In this document: positions 25,501 through 38,400 of the stretch, one piece after another | Layout: each line of letters opens with the position of its first letter | Position numbering within the stretch: position 1 is the stretch's first letter | Notes under the pieces: generated by a model | Seen by the model: the letters and a program-made list of their open reading frames with translations, nothing else | Databases searched by the model: none | Told to the model about the DNA's origin: nothing | DNA from: Symbiodinium natans | Lineage: Eukaryota > Sar > Dinophyceae > Suessiales > Symbiodiniaceae | Reading direction: 5' to 3' | Assembly: GCA_905221605.1 (NCBI GenBank) | Contig: CAJNDS010002375.1 | Coordinates: 100,001 to 164,000 of the forward strand | Length of the DNA: 64,000 bases | Made by a program: the position numbers and the translations under genes

Positions 25501-28095
25501 AGCTTCCAGACATCCGAGCCCATGTTGCGACGGGAAACTGTTTTGTTCAAATCAGTTCCCTAGATTCAGACCACCCTGTCAGAATTTCATGTAACTGTAA
25601 AACAGATGGGCTCAAGTCTCCCCAGAACTGCGACCACCGTACACTAAAGGCCCCTGAACCCTATAGCCTATACCCTCAGAGCCAGGACAAACCCTATACC
25701 CTAAATCCCTAAACTAAACCCTAAACCCTAAACCCTAAATCCTAAACTTTAGGCCCTAAGCCCTAAACCCTAAACCCCAAACCCCAAATCTCTAATGTAT
25801 ACCCTAAATCCCTAAACCCCTTTTTTCTTTTCTAGCCCCGAGGATCCAGCTTTCCGGTGGCGGAACTCCCGATCAAGGCCTCTTCAGCTGCTCCGTCGTG
25901 TCTGCAGACGTCGCCTGGTTGAGGGTTTGAGTTTAGGGTTTAGGGTTTAGGGTATAGGGTTTAGGGTTTAGGGTTTCACTAGGGTTTAGGGTTTAGGGTT
26001 TCACAAGGATTTAGGGTTTAGGTTTGCGGTGTCCTTTATGACTTTTGGCTAGGGTTTGTTCGGTGTATCGGGTCTAGGGTTAGGCTGTATGAGGTTTAGG
26101 GCTTTTGGGGCACAAGTCAGCGATCCTTCCCACGATTCATCGACGCTGGCCCAAAAACTCTTGAACCCTAAAACTTGGGATGTTCCCCCTTGTACTAACA
26201 GCAGTCCTTAATAGGGATTATAGTACTCCCTACTAGCGTCCCTATAAGGAGCAGTGAGTATTGGGGGGGCAGCCATAAACCCTAAACCCTAAACCAACCT
26301 AAAGCCCCAACTACACCCTGAGCTGCAACAAACAAATCTCGGGGCGGCCTCCAGCTTTGAGGTCTCGCCATTGATCCGCTGCAAGATCACAGACACCTTA
26401 GTAGGGTTTAGGGTTTAGGGTTTAGGGTTCAGGGTTTAGATCATAGACACCTTGTGCCGTGGGGCATTCTTAACTGTAGGCCGACTTTAGTCTTTCTTAA
26501 GTTTCTTAATGTTCGCAAATCCCCAAAACACCTCCGGTCCTGGGGCTTCAGATAGGGCTTCGGGTTTCGGGTAAGGGTCCAGCAGCCGCCAGAATACCCG
26601 CGCGGCGCCGGACCATCCGGACTGAAACCCTATGTGCATAGCCCCTAGGGTTTAGGGTTTAGGGTTTAAGAAATACCGACGGAAAGACCATACGAGCGAC
26701 ACGCTTCCTCACTCCCTATAGGCTTACACCCCTAAACCATCAGATCAGAACAACCCTAAACCCTAAACCCTAAACCGTAAACCCTAAACCCTAAACCCTA
26801 AACCCTAAGTAGATCTAGGGATGTCAACCCAGGGTTCGACCGCGCGGCAGGTTTCGGCCCCGACACCATCCTCTCTAGCTCCAGGGTGTCCTGGTTTAGG
26901 GTTTAGGGCAAGTTTAGGGTTTAGGGTTTCTGCAGCACGGGTTTAGGGTTTAGGGTTTAGGGTTTAGGTTTAGGGTTTAGGTTTGAGGTTTGAGGGTTGA
27001 GGGTTGAGGGTTTAGGGTTTAGGGGCTTTTCGCGGCGGTAAGGGGGGAGTATCAAGGCAAAGGACTACGATGAGACTCGTCCTCATGTAATGAGTCATGA
27101 TGTTGTTCACTGAATCACATGATGCGCAAAGACGACTTGGCAAGTCACAAGCAACCCATGCAGCACACTTGAATTAGCAAGCAGCCACATGCGGATGGCA
27201 CAATTCAGCGGTGTCCTGCGCTTTGATGTGGTACCTCAGAGACGGTGGTGTGTTGTGTCATGATCGACCTGCAGCTATGCCTGGGCCAAGCACCAGTGCA
27301 GCTAGGGTCTAGACTGCTGGAGTTTGTGGGTTTGCTTCTGCTTCTGAGAGGAATCGCCAAGGAACGCGGTCAAGGCGTGGCCGTCGGAGAGCACTGTTCC
27401 AGCGAAGGACAGGATGTGCTGCTCCGGAGGGATTCCCTCCTGCCGATGGGACCAAGGTCTTTTTAAAAGCTTCCAACGATTCGCAAATGTCTTCGCATAT
27501 TGTTGGCCTGTGCTGTCATCCTCGCAATTCCACTTAGTGTCTACGCTCTCCTCCTTGTACTAAACCCTTTCTTGCGGCAGTGGTGTTTGCCAGGCTATGT
27601 GGCAGCCAACAACATAATGAAAAGCAATACGTTGCTCCCTCTGAGCAGTGACTTCCACAGCTCTCCAGCCCAACTTGGGCAAACTTCACGGATGCGCGCG
27701 ATGGAAAATCCCGTGCCGCGCGGTCCTTGCCGCAGATTTGTTCCTTCACAGTGCCCACCTGGGCGTGGCACGCTGCAATGTGTCATAATGTAGCCTAATG
27801 AGTTCTACGGTTTGGGTTGAAACCAGCTTTCAGCTGTAACAGAAAGGGCTCCTGATGCGCAAAATCTCTACTGCAAGTAAAGTTCCCAATGCATGTTGTA
27901 CCTTATAACCTTGCCCTTTGCGAGCTACTCTTCTTCAGTTGCCTTTTGTTCCTGCTGAAGCCTCCATCCTCATGGGGAGATAACGCTTCGCTGTCGAAAA
28001 GGGGCGAACGGCGTGCCGAGCCAAGCCGCTGTATCAGTTGCCTCCACTTCGAGCGGCGGGCGCTTGCCCGTACAGGTCTTCACAAAGATCTGCAT
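13578..28095 (-). CDS. Four-ubiquitin-like-domain USP deubiquitinase (32 exons)
   Basis: This is a cysteine deubiquitinase of the USP (peptidase C19) family preceded by four ubiquitin-like (UBL) domains. Exons on the minus strand: 28095-28030, 27758-27726, 27439-27368, 27215-27189, 26890-26867, 26396-26349, 25914-25880, 25328-25298, 24958-24919, 24626-24560, 24028-23972, 23111-23054, 22843-22808, 22617-22558, 22261-22211, 21706-21644, 21138-21100, 20435-20397, 20142-20105, 19139-19011, 18615-18503, 18085-18009, 17541-17438, 17120-17051, 16449-16393, 15802-15713, 14968-14909, 14742-14659, 14410-14339, 14060-13988, 13865-13720, 13649-13578. They sum to 2031 nt, an open frame of 676 codons ending TAA. 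Assigned intron starts are GC (17), GT (8) and GA (6); 26 of 31 acceptors are AG|G. The assumed start is the ATG of MQIFVKT, but the frame is open upstream and an acceptor at 28133 could extend it. No UBL ends in Gly-Gly, so the domains should stay attached. Least certain joins: exons 9, 15 and 29, and the 17541/17120 junction. Confidence 0.82.
16490..16605. repeat. Short repeat family B, copy in a USP-gene intron
   Basis: TTGTTGGGGTTCTTATTACA at one end and CCCTTGTTCTCGTAAACCCC at the other, matching the layout at 46275-46375. It lies in the intron between exons 17120-17051 and 16449-16393. Confidence 0.6.
17938..17999. repeat. Intronic telomere-like array (CCCTAAA)
   Basis: About nine perfect CCCTAAA units in the USP intron that follows the exon ending at 18009. 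The array begins about 10 nt inside the intron. Confidence 0.9.
18436..18497. repeat. Intronic telomere-like array abutting a 5' splice site
   Basis: On the gene strand the exon ends at 18503, the intron begins GCGCTTCC, and TTTAGGG units begin within about 8 nt and continue for some 60 nt. A second, G-rich degenerate set (18125-18275) lies further into the same intron. Confidence 0.88.
18640..18740. repeat. Short repeat family C, copy 1
   Basis: It carries GGTTCCTTTTGGG on one side and AAAAGGGACCATAATGTAGAGA on the other. Related sequences occur at about 32850-32940 and 34885-35005, with ends of the form AGTTCTCTACATTAGG and TAGAGA. The ends are roughly inverted, and there is no coding capacity. 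Confidence 0.5.
19158..19270. mobile_element. Family A inverted-repeat element, 18 nt from the Cys-box exon
   Basis: It ends ACTTATAACTACCCATGAAC followed by CTTCAAG. The left end is a degraded inverse (GGGTAGAAGTGGGG). It lies in the intron just upstream of the exon starting 19139 on the minus strand. Confidence 0.6.
20953..21074. mobile_element. Family A inverted-repeat element in a UBL4 intron
   Basis: Left end CTTGAAGGTTCAGGGGTAGT, right end ACTTATAACTACCCATGAAC then GTCCAAG. The two ends are about 25-nt imperfect inverted repeats, with an AT-rich 70-bp middle. It begins 26 nt inside the intron following the exon ending at 21100. Confidence 0.75.
21190..21290. repeat. Short repeat family D, copy 1
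   Basis: It shares GGGATGTTCCCCCTT(A/G)TACT, an ATAATCCCTA-like core and a run of Gs with a second copy near 26165-26272. It is intronic in the USP gene, as is the second copy. Confidence 0.5.
21361..21401. repeat. Intronic telomere-like array
   Basis: Six CCCTAAA units in the intron between the UBL4 exons ending 21644 and starting 21138. Confidence 0.9.
22211..24028 (-). other. UBL domain 3 (exons 11-15 of the USP gene)
   Basis: The exons read LHCACLRPLTGEMVMTHEV, HDMCVNCSDTVGQLKEKIQ, DAHGVPLDQQVL, RYAGQQLQDVNKVLGDCNIQ and GNIFCVVRTKKPG. They align in order with ubiquitin, including the SDT turn, the PPDQQ-like VPLDQQ and the AGKQL-like AGQQL. There is a 4-residue insertion before SDT. Intron starts are GT, GA, GT, GC, with an ambiguous last donor (GT at 22210 or GC at 22204). 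A family A inverted-repeat element sits in the intron before 23111. Confidence 0.8.
23182..23306. mobile_element. Family A inverted-repeat element in a UBL3 intron
   Basis: Left end CTTGGAGGTCCATGGGTAGT, right end GACTACCCATGAACCTTCAA. The ends are inverted copies over about 20 nt. It lies about 70 nt upstream of the exon starting at 23111 on the minus strand. Confidence 0.75.
24560..26396 (-). other. UBL domain 2 (exons 6-10 of the USP gene)
   Basis: Exon 6 reads VSVILQRINGETSKLE, following the M that ends domain 1. It continues ATSADTTEQLKR, RIFESCDIPE, QLRLCFQSQRLEDV and SWPPFDEILAKESEHMITLV, matching the ubiquitin order strand-strand-helix-strand-strand. Assigned intron starts are GC throughout. 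The 25298/24958 join is the weakest of the gene, because the acceptor region repeats CAGCAG. Exon 6 begins 8 nt from a telomere-like array, which supplies the sequence just before its AG. Confidence 0.75.
26165..26275. repeat. Short repeat family D, copy 2
   Basis: Matches the 21190-21290 copy in its opening GGGATGTTCCCCCTTGTACT and general layout. It lies in the intron between USP-gene exons 6 and 7. Confidence 0.5.
26758..26812. repeat. Intronic telomere-like array
   Basis: Eight CCCTAAA units, one as CCGTAAA, in the intron between the microexon ending 26867 and exon 26396-26349. Several shorter TTTAGGG runs share the intron in the opposite orientation. Confidence 0.9.
26867..28095 (-). 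other. UBL domain 1 (exons 1-5 of the USP gene)
   Basis: Five exons spell a complete ubiquitin fold. MQIFVKTCTGKRPPLEVEA (compare ubiquitin MQIFVKTLTGK) is followed by VGTVKEQICGK, then EGIPPEQHILSFAG and LSDGHALT. Next come a 27-nt microexon DTAELCHPH and a 24-nt microexon DTLELERM. Introns start with GC, GA, GC, GT and GT, and every junction is phase 0. The domain is about 74 residues, normal for ubiquitin, but it has lost the C-terminal RGG, so it is a fixed UBL and not a cleavable monomer. Confidence 0.85.
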
Positions 28096-30924
<2,829 letters not shown>

Positions 30925-31014
30925 CCGCTTCTTGGGGAGGTTCCTGAAGGCTGGGCTCTCTCTCACAGCTTGAGGCACGCACTTTCCTTTTTGTTGCTCC
31001 AGCGCCTGCAGCTC
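30925..31014 (-). CDS. Orphan exon, unknown protein (possible 3' part of the WD40 gene or 5' part of the USP gene)
   Basis: An acceptor AAAG|G at 31015 opens a 90-nt, 30-codon frame beginning ELQALEQQKGKCVP and containing ESPAFRNLPKKR. It ends at a GC-type donor (CGG|GCTACG). The composition (K/Q/E-rich, amphipathic) and matching splice-like ends look like a true exon, but I recognise no domain. It lies between the last WD40-like exon (32457) and the USP gene on the same strand, so either neighbour could own it. Confidence 0.4.
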
Positions 31015-32456
31015 CTTTGTGGCCCTAACATTCGCAAAGCCAGCCAATGCTGGACATTCTAAGGATCATGAAGCCTCAGGGCTAACAAGATCCAATCTTA
31101 CTGCTTTGATTCACAACTACTACGATGACTTCCACAATCAGTATAGAGGAGAACCCTAAACCCTAAACCCTTCTGCTCCGTAAATCTTACTCTCCTTTGA
31201 CCCTCGGCGCGTGACTTGGCCTCTGATGGATTCCAGGGCGTTTGGGGTTACCACAACATGGAAAAAACACAGCAATCTTTCATTTACATATCCGCTCTTT
31301 TCCCATATGCTGTTGTTGGGCCTGCTGGATTGCTGCATACTGCAAAAGCCCTTCCGCAAATTACCCTGAGCTGGATCACTTCACAACCCTCTGGCGTCGA
31401 CCCCACGCCCACTACCCGGTCACTACCCGACGAGCAAGAACCCCAAACCCTTTTCCAGCTGGTTTATCGCACCCTAAACCCAGAAGTTTATTAAGCCCTA
31501 AACCCTAAACCCCAAACAGGAAACTTGTGGGGTGGGTGGGGGGGGGGGTGTAGCGGGGGATCGCAGCCAGGCTCTACTAACCCTGTGGACGACTACTCTC
31601 TCATGAAGTTTTCTTAGTCACGCTCTGCCATTGCTAGTCATAATACTGCTACTAAACACTTATGTCATGATACCCTAAACCCTAAACCCTAAACCCTAAA
31701 CCCTAAGCCCATGTTCTTGTTGCTCTGATGGTTCTTGAAACGAAGCTACAAGGAGCTCGCAGCGCCCTGGAGGCGCACACAGGTGACCTGCTTGCGTTTA
31801 GGGGAGATTGAATGTCACTATATTCTAGTTTACTGTTTTCATATTATATATATATACACTTTTTTTTTTGGGGGGGGGGGGAGCGGGGGAAGGGGGGGGG
31901 GGGGCTTTCTCATGCACATTGTGGCGCGCTAGGGGTTGGGAGAATCAAGTTGAGAAGGGTTCGGGCCTGGGGGAGGGGCGCGCTCTCAGGAATTTTGCTT
32001 TGCGGACCATGAGAAAAGCAGCATGGTGATGGCCGCACAAACCTAAATTAACCTTTACGGTGCAGGACTCAACCAGTACCTGCACTCTGCTTAAACGGCC
32101 TGTGCGCCAGCGAGCCAATTGCCAAAGGCGTAGACAAGCAAACGTGAAAAAAAAGTGCGTCAACTCCGTATGTACGTATACATACACCGTGCCATGAAAT
32201 GTTCTAAGCCGAAACGCTAAGCCCTAACCCCAAAACCCAAACCCCAAACCCCAAACTCAAAACCCTACACCCCCACACCCCAAGCCCTCTCTCTCTCTCT
32301 CTCTCTCTCACACCCCAAGGCCCTAAACCCCAAAACCCTAAACCCTTAAACCCTATAAACCCCAAACCCTAAACCCCAAACCCTAAGCCCTAAACCTGGA
32401 GCAGGCCAAGGAAGGCCCCGACACCTTGAACGGCTGCCGAGGTGCGGCTGAACTGC

Positions 32457-35400
32457 CCTGGAGGTGGCAAACGGCCCCAGTAGCCAGGTCCTCAGCTCCG
32501 CGAGACGCTTTTTCTTCATCATATCGCAATATGCATGTGCACTTTTGTGTAGATAATTTTATATAGAAATATATCTGCAAAAAAAGCAAAATAAAACGCA
32601 TATAAAAAAATTAACCAAAGCATAAATATAAATATAAATATAAATATGACTGTAAAAATTATTATACATACACATACAAATATATATATATATATGTATA
32701 TATGTATATTTATTTATTTATTTACATGTCATGTTTGTGTCGGGTCGTGCAGGCTGATGGATGCTGATGGCGTGGCCTTGGCATCCACAAGTCCTGCATA
32801 TTGTGCGATTGGCCCGTGGGGCTCGGATGTTCCAAGTGAGGGGCCCTTGTGCGCATTAATTAGGGTCCCTTTCTTGGGGCCCCTATATTATACGGCACTC
32901 TTATCATGCGGACCCAAATGACCCTCATTTAGAGAACCAACCTTGTGAAGAATGTACTTTTGATAGGCGCATTTTTGGGATAACCCGCAATGGCGGCCCG
33001 GCGTTTTTATGCCCTGCAGTGATGCACCAGTGCTTCCTCCCCTAAACCCTAAACCCTAAACCCTAAACCCTAAACCCTAAACCCTAAACCCTAAACCCTA
33101 AAAAAAGATTGCATCGCAAGCAGCTGCTACTGCCAGCATCCCGTCTGTCACAGTCCATGCCACAGCTCGCTGGCCTTGGCATGACCCTATTCGGAGGTTC
33201 ATCGGTGGTGATAAGTGGGGTTATACGTAGGGTAGCTGGAATTATTAGCCAGAACTATAACTGGTGATACCCTTTTTAGGGTACCGTAGGGTAGATAGAA
33301 CTAGTAGCCAGAACTAGAACTGGTGATACCCTTATTTAGGGTACTTTGAGCCCTACTGCTCACTACCCATGAACCTTCGAGTAAGGTTACTTTCTAAGGG
33401 TAGCTTCATGGTCCCTCAAACGGGTGTATGTACCCCTCATATACCCTATACAACCCAGGGGCCCATGCATCAGAACCCTTTACAGAGGGTAAGGGACCAT
33501 ATTAAGGGCCCCTTAGACACTGGACCAACAAAGCCTCTCTCTACTAGGGTTTCGGGTTTGGGGGACATATGGGCGCAAATACTCTATCTACCCGAGAGCA
33601 TCTTAGGACGGAGGAGAACCCGTGGTTGAGAGGAGGGGATCTGAACCTCCAACTCCAACCACGTTTTCCCTCCGCCACCGGCTTGCAACATTACTCCAGG
33701 AACTCATCTCTCCGCACACACGCACACGCAACAAACACACGGGAAAACCCTACGAGTATTTTCCTTTGTTGCATCACGCTTTCTGCGCCGCCTCTCAAAC
33801 CCTTTGGATGCATGGACTGAGAGCGGTGCCAGCATAAGCATGAACCCAAGCCACTCTTAGAGGTATCCAGAGGCCGCGATCCTACACCTGCCCTCATTCA
33901 ACCCGAAACCTGTTGAACCCTAAGTACAGCTGCATTTTTTGCAGGCAGTTTTTATGGGCTATTGTGGGACGAAGGCCGCATTGCGGTGTTCTTTGGTTTG
34001 CGAGGGTTTCGAGGTTCTGATTTGAGCTTGAAAGCATGGATTGGGAACCCTAAATCCGTCATAACCCCTAAGCCCTAAGCCCTAAACCGGGCAAACCTGC
34101 CTGTCATAGAGTGGGGAGTACCAAACTTGCCATTCCCAGCGGCGTGAAAAGTCCACCTCTGCCCCACCACTCCAGGCCGAGGAGCCCGCAAAGGGAAACC
34201 TGATTGAATAAAGGGTTTAGGGAACCAAGGGCCAGAATACCCTCACCCCTAAAACCCCTTAAATCCTTAACCCTCACCCGAAATCCTTTTTTGAAACCGG
34301 ACTTGACTGCCGGCGAACCCGAAATCCTAAACCCTAAACTCTCGTCCCCTTCCCAAGCCTCTGCAGGGTGCAGGGTTTAAAGCTTTCTTGGGGCTGAGGG
34401 TTTCCTTCTAGGGCCTTCGGACTAATAGGACTTAGGGTCGGGCTGCGGAGTTGCGGGGCGCAGGGAAGCAACCATGCAGACAGGTTTGCCACTTTCACTT
34501 CAGGATCGGTTCGGCTGGGAGTTTAGGGTTTAGGGTGGTTCTATAGGGTTGAGAGCTTGACCGTAGCTTTCAGGTTTTGCACTTTGCAGAGGGCACAAAG
34601 GCCTGGCATTGGATTTGACCACTTGTGTACAAGTTCGTTTTTAAGACAGCTCAGCTCAACCCCAAACCCTATACGCCATACGCCCTAAACTCTTCTACAC
34701 AAACCCTAAACCTTAAACCCTTTTTGCTTCAGGGCTAGCCCTAAACCCTAAGCCCTAAGACCTAAACTGCGCCACGAAAGCTTCGACGAATCGCCGGTCT
34801 TCAAGTTGCAGAGGAGCAAGTTGCGCTGGGCAAAGCCTCGCGCGAGCTGGAGACACATGCGGGTTTAGAGTTTAGGGTTTAGGGATGCCATATTTTGTAT
34901 AATGGGAAGTTCTCTACATTAGGTTCCCTTTTTGGGCCCCTAAAAACATATGGCCCCTTATAATTAAAAAGGACCCTGAAAGGGACCCTGATTTAGAGAG
35001 CTACAGTACGGTACGACACAAGTCATAAACTGCACTGGTGTGTCAAACTATTTTGTATATGTAGAACCGGTTGTTAAGGGTCTCGTAGCTATGAGAAATT
35101 CGATGTGAGTGAGGGCTCTAGAGTTCACATCGGCTTGAAAGCAAGCGTTCAAAGTCGCCCGGATGAGTATGCCGGGGCACCCTAACAGTCCCTCAACGGC
35201 CCCTAAACCCTGTGAAGCCGTACTTGAGCACCCTAAAGACTCAGGGCACGGGGAGAACGGTGGAACCTTGAAATTCTGAAACTCTGTACGGTTTCGAGGG
35301 ACGGCTGCCCTGCATTAACTGAACTTGCCTGAATCTCTCTCTCAGGCAGGGCTCTGTAGCTCATCGCCAAGCCCCTTTCCCAGTCCACCTGCGCAGACCA

Positions 35401-38400
35401 GACCTCGACGGAGCACTAGGGCTTTGCCTTTCGGGTTGGAGGATGAGAGTTTAGGGTATTGGCGTTGAAGTCTTTTGGGACCCTCAGAACTTAGGCGAGG
35501 AGGCGCATGTCCATGCCGGCAATCTCTCAAAAACCAGACGCGTGTCAAGGGAGGGGGTGTCGGGGCTCACATATTCCCTCAAAGGGCTATTTGCGGAGCA
35601 TGTGGCCTTGGAACACCCGTCCTTACAACCTCCTTGGTTCCTTCTGAGAATCAAGTACGTGCGCTTGACGACGACGACTAGTTGAAACGTGCAAGCAATC
35701 GGCCGCAGCCACTCCAGATGCTCATCAAGCTTGCTATAGCACAAAGCGACCATGAGGAAAGTTACGACGAAGGCACAAGCCACCATGCAACACCAAGAAC
35801 AAGACCTGTAGACAACACAACATGGGACAACACCCAACGAGACCGGGCTGGAGCAAAAATCCCTCACTAGGCTTGCCTAAGCAATAAGCGAGTGCGACCC
35901 CAAGAACAGGCACACCTAGAATGAGTTGTGCGACCCTTCCGAGCGGCTGCCCGCCCCGCGACGCTGCATCCGCACTAGGCGATACGACTCATCAAGCTCG
36001 CCATGAGAACTATATACACAACACGTGATGCACCACAGAGACGGCAGCGAGTTGTAATGCAACAGCCTGCCACCCGAAATTTCAGAAGGGCCAAGATTGA
36101 GAAGCATCGACGCAGAAAAATATGCCGCGGTGCCGGGAGTTTGGACTCACCGGGGGACAAAAGTGCAAACACACGCGCCCGACTGGGTGTGTGCCTGGAA
36201 AAAGCCAAGCAGCCAAGGCAACGACAAGCACTGATATAGGGGTGTACGGCTTGGGATTTTAAAATTAAGTTTTTTAGGGTCTACGGCTTTTGCTACCGGT
36301 AGCCGGATGAAGCGCAACGCAGGTTTTGGCTGTGGGGGTACTGTCTTGTTTTCAAATCTAGCTATAGCTAGCAGGTATCTCCGACCACGGTTCAGTCAGC
36401 CGAACTAAAGGCTACAGTGCGCTGTGAACACGAACTACATGTGAACTGTATGTTTGGCCCTCTTGATTTTTTGGAGAATCCAAAAAAGGCATGTGTTCTG
36501 GCCACTGCGCTTGACCAGCTGACAAGACTCACTGAGATCTGTGGACATCCGCAAGCGGGATGCGTCTCCGGGCGTGCTATGCTATAACAAACAACCTTGG
36601 TCCACTCGTCGTCGTTTCGGCGGAGCCTGTGGGGCACCCGCTAGCTGGGGTGCCGCAAGCGTAACATGGCGCTCCGCCTCTTCGATAGCTTCTGCTCGGC
36701 GGAGTTGATACGAAGCAGCCAGCACGGAGTCCCGCTCATCGCGGGCAGCCCGTTTCTGAATGTCCTTCCAGGTAACCAGCTTCTCCTCGATCTGCAGCGT
36801 GATGACAGGAGACTGGGGCCGGCGCAGACCTCCTTGCCTGCCTACGCTTTATCTCACACTTGCCAAGCCAAGCTTGCGTGGCAAGCTGACAAGGCGCAAC
36901 ACACAGCATTAATTGTGAGACAGCGGCCGTGGACAGACGCTGGATTTCTTGGCGTCGATCTACCCCAGGTTGACCACAAGCCGCTCGGCCGTTAGCAATC
37001 TGAGCCAGATGTTGACCGCTCCCTGGCGTCAAATTTGCGCACGACGAGCTGCCAGTTTGGGGCCTCTTCCTGCAAGCACAGAATGCTTTCGGGCAGCGGG
37101 GCTTTGCACACCCGGAACGTAGCCTTCGGGTCGAGCCCTCATCGCCAATGAGCATAGCCATAGCTGTCATAATTACGCAACTACTCCACTTGTGAGGAAG
37201 CCCGGGGTTTCACAGCATAGCCGAGACGTGAAAGGAGCTCGTCGGTGTCCGAACCATTGCGCCACTTTAACTGAGGGCAAAGATGCTAATTGGGGCATTC
37301 ACTCACTTGGGTCTTGTAGCCAAAGCCTTGAGGCAAAATGGCTACGGAACTGAGAACCCTAAACCCTAAACCCCAAACCCCAAACCCTAACCCAAAAAAA
37401 ACCCTCGTCCAAGTCCACCGAGCTGCCGGTCCCCCATGGCCAAGGAAGCAGAACAAGCACGTGTGCTCCTTGCTGCGATGAAAGCTGTATCCAGCAGGGG
37501 CGGGAGGCAACCCTTACAAACCCTAAACCCTAAACCCTCTTTGAACCCACCTTAAACCCACAGCTGGACGAACCGTTCTCCGCAGGTCGCTGACGGTCTT
37601 TCTAGGGTTTAGGGTTTAGGGTTTAGGGTTTCGGGTTTAGGGGATCCTAGAGCATCTGGACCCAGGTCCTTGAGGTCCCAAAGGCGCAAGGTCGCATCAT
37701 CTGCCCAGCTCAGCGCCCGATCTGCCTCCCAGGAAACCTGTGCATTGGGTGTCCATGGGTTTAGGGTTTAGGGTTTAGGGCTAAAGGTTGCGGAATGGCT
37801 TGTTTCGTGTGCTTCGTCTGTCAGCATCACAACTGTTTTTTTTCAAAGTTCATCAAGGTACCCTGGCGATGTGGGCTACAGGCCCAGCCACTGATGTCTG
37901 AAGATAGCTAGTATGCAGGCAGATGTCTGGAGGTGGGGGAGACGTCTGTTTAGATTCAAAACTTGACCCGCCTCCATTGGTACTGGTACATACGTTCGGG
38001 ACAGTTTACTGGGAAGCATTGATCCCTGAAACATGAACCCGGGATCCAGTTCAAATCAGGCCGAAGTGGGAAGCCGAATAGAAGGTTGCAGGAAACATCG
38101 TTCTAGGAACCATCGATCTTCAATCCGGGGCCCGGTTTGAGGTTGCAAGAGCCCTGTCGCCCTAGGTGCACAGGACTGTTTTCGTTATCGCCTGGCTGCT
38201 CTTATCTCGGCCGTTTAAATCAAAGATAGCTGAAGATCCTAATTCTCACAAATCCGGCCATCAAAACCTGTAGAATGGAACCCCTTCCAACGTTTGGGGG
38301 AATAAAAGAGTCGGCTGAGGCAAGAGTAAATGATCTCTGGAAGTCTTCAGGAACCTCGGCGCACCTTATTCGCACAGGCCCTCCAGCGCTTGCTTGCCGG

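Noticed and set aside
33630-33720. Possible minus-strand tRNA (GGTTCAGATCC-like B box, CCTCTCAACCA-like 3' end)
   Set aside because: The T stem has a mismatch, the acceptor stem pairs only partly and there is no credible D arm or A box. At most it is a degraded tRNA-like relic.
37255-37290. tRNA-like A box (TGGCGCAATGG on the minus strand)
   Set aside because: No matching B box or cloverleaf follows at a suitable distance.
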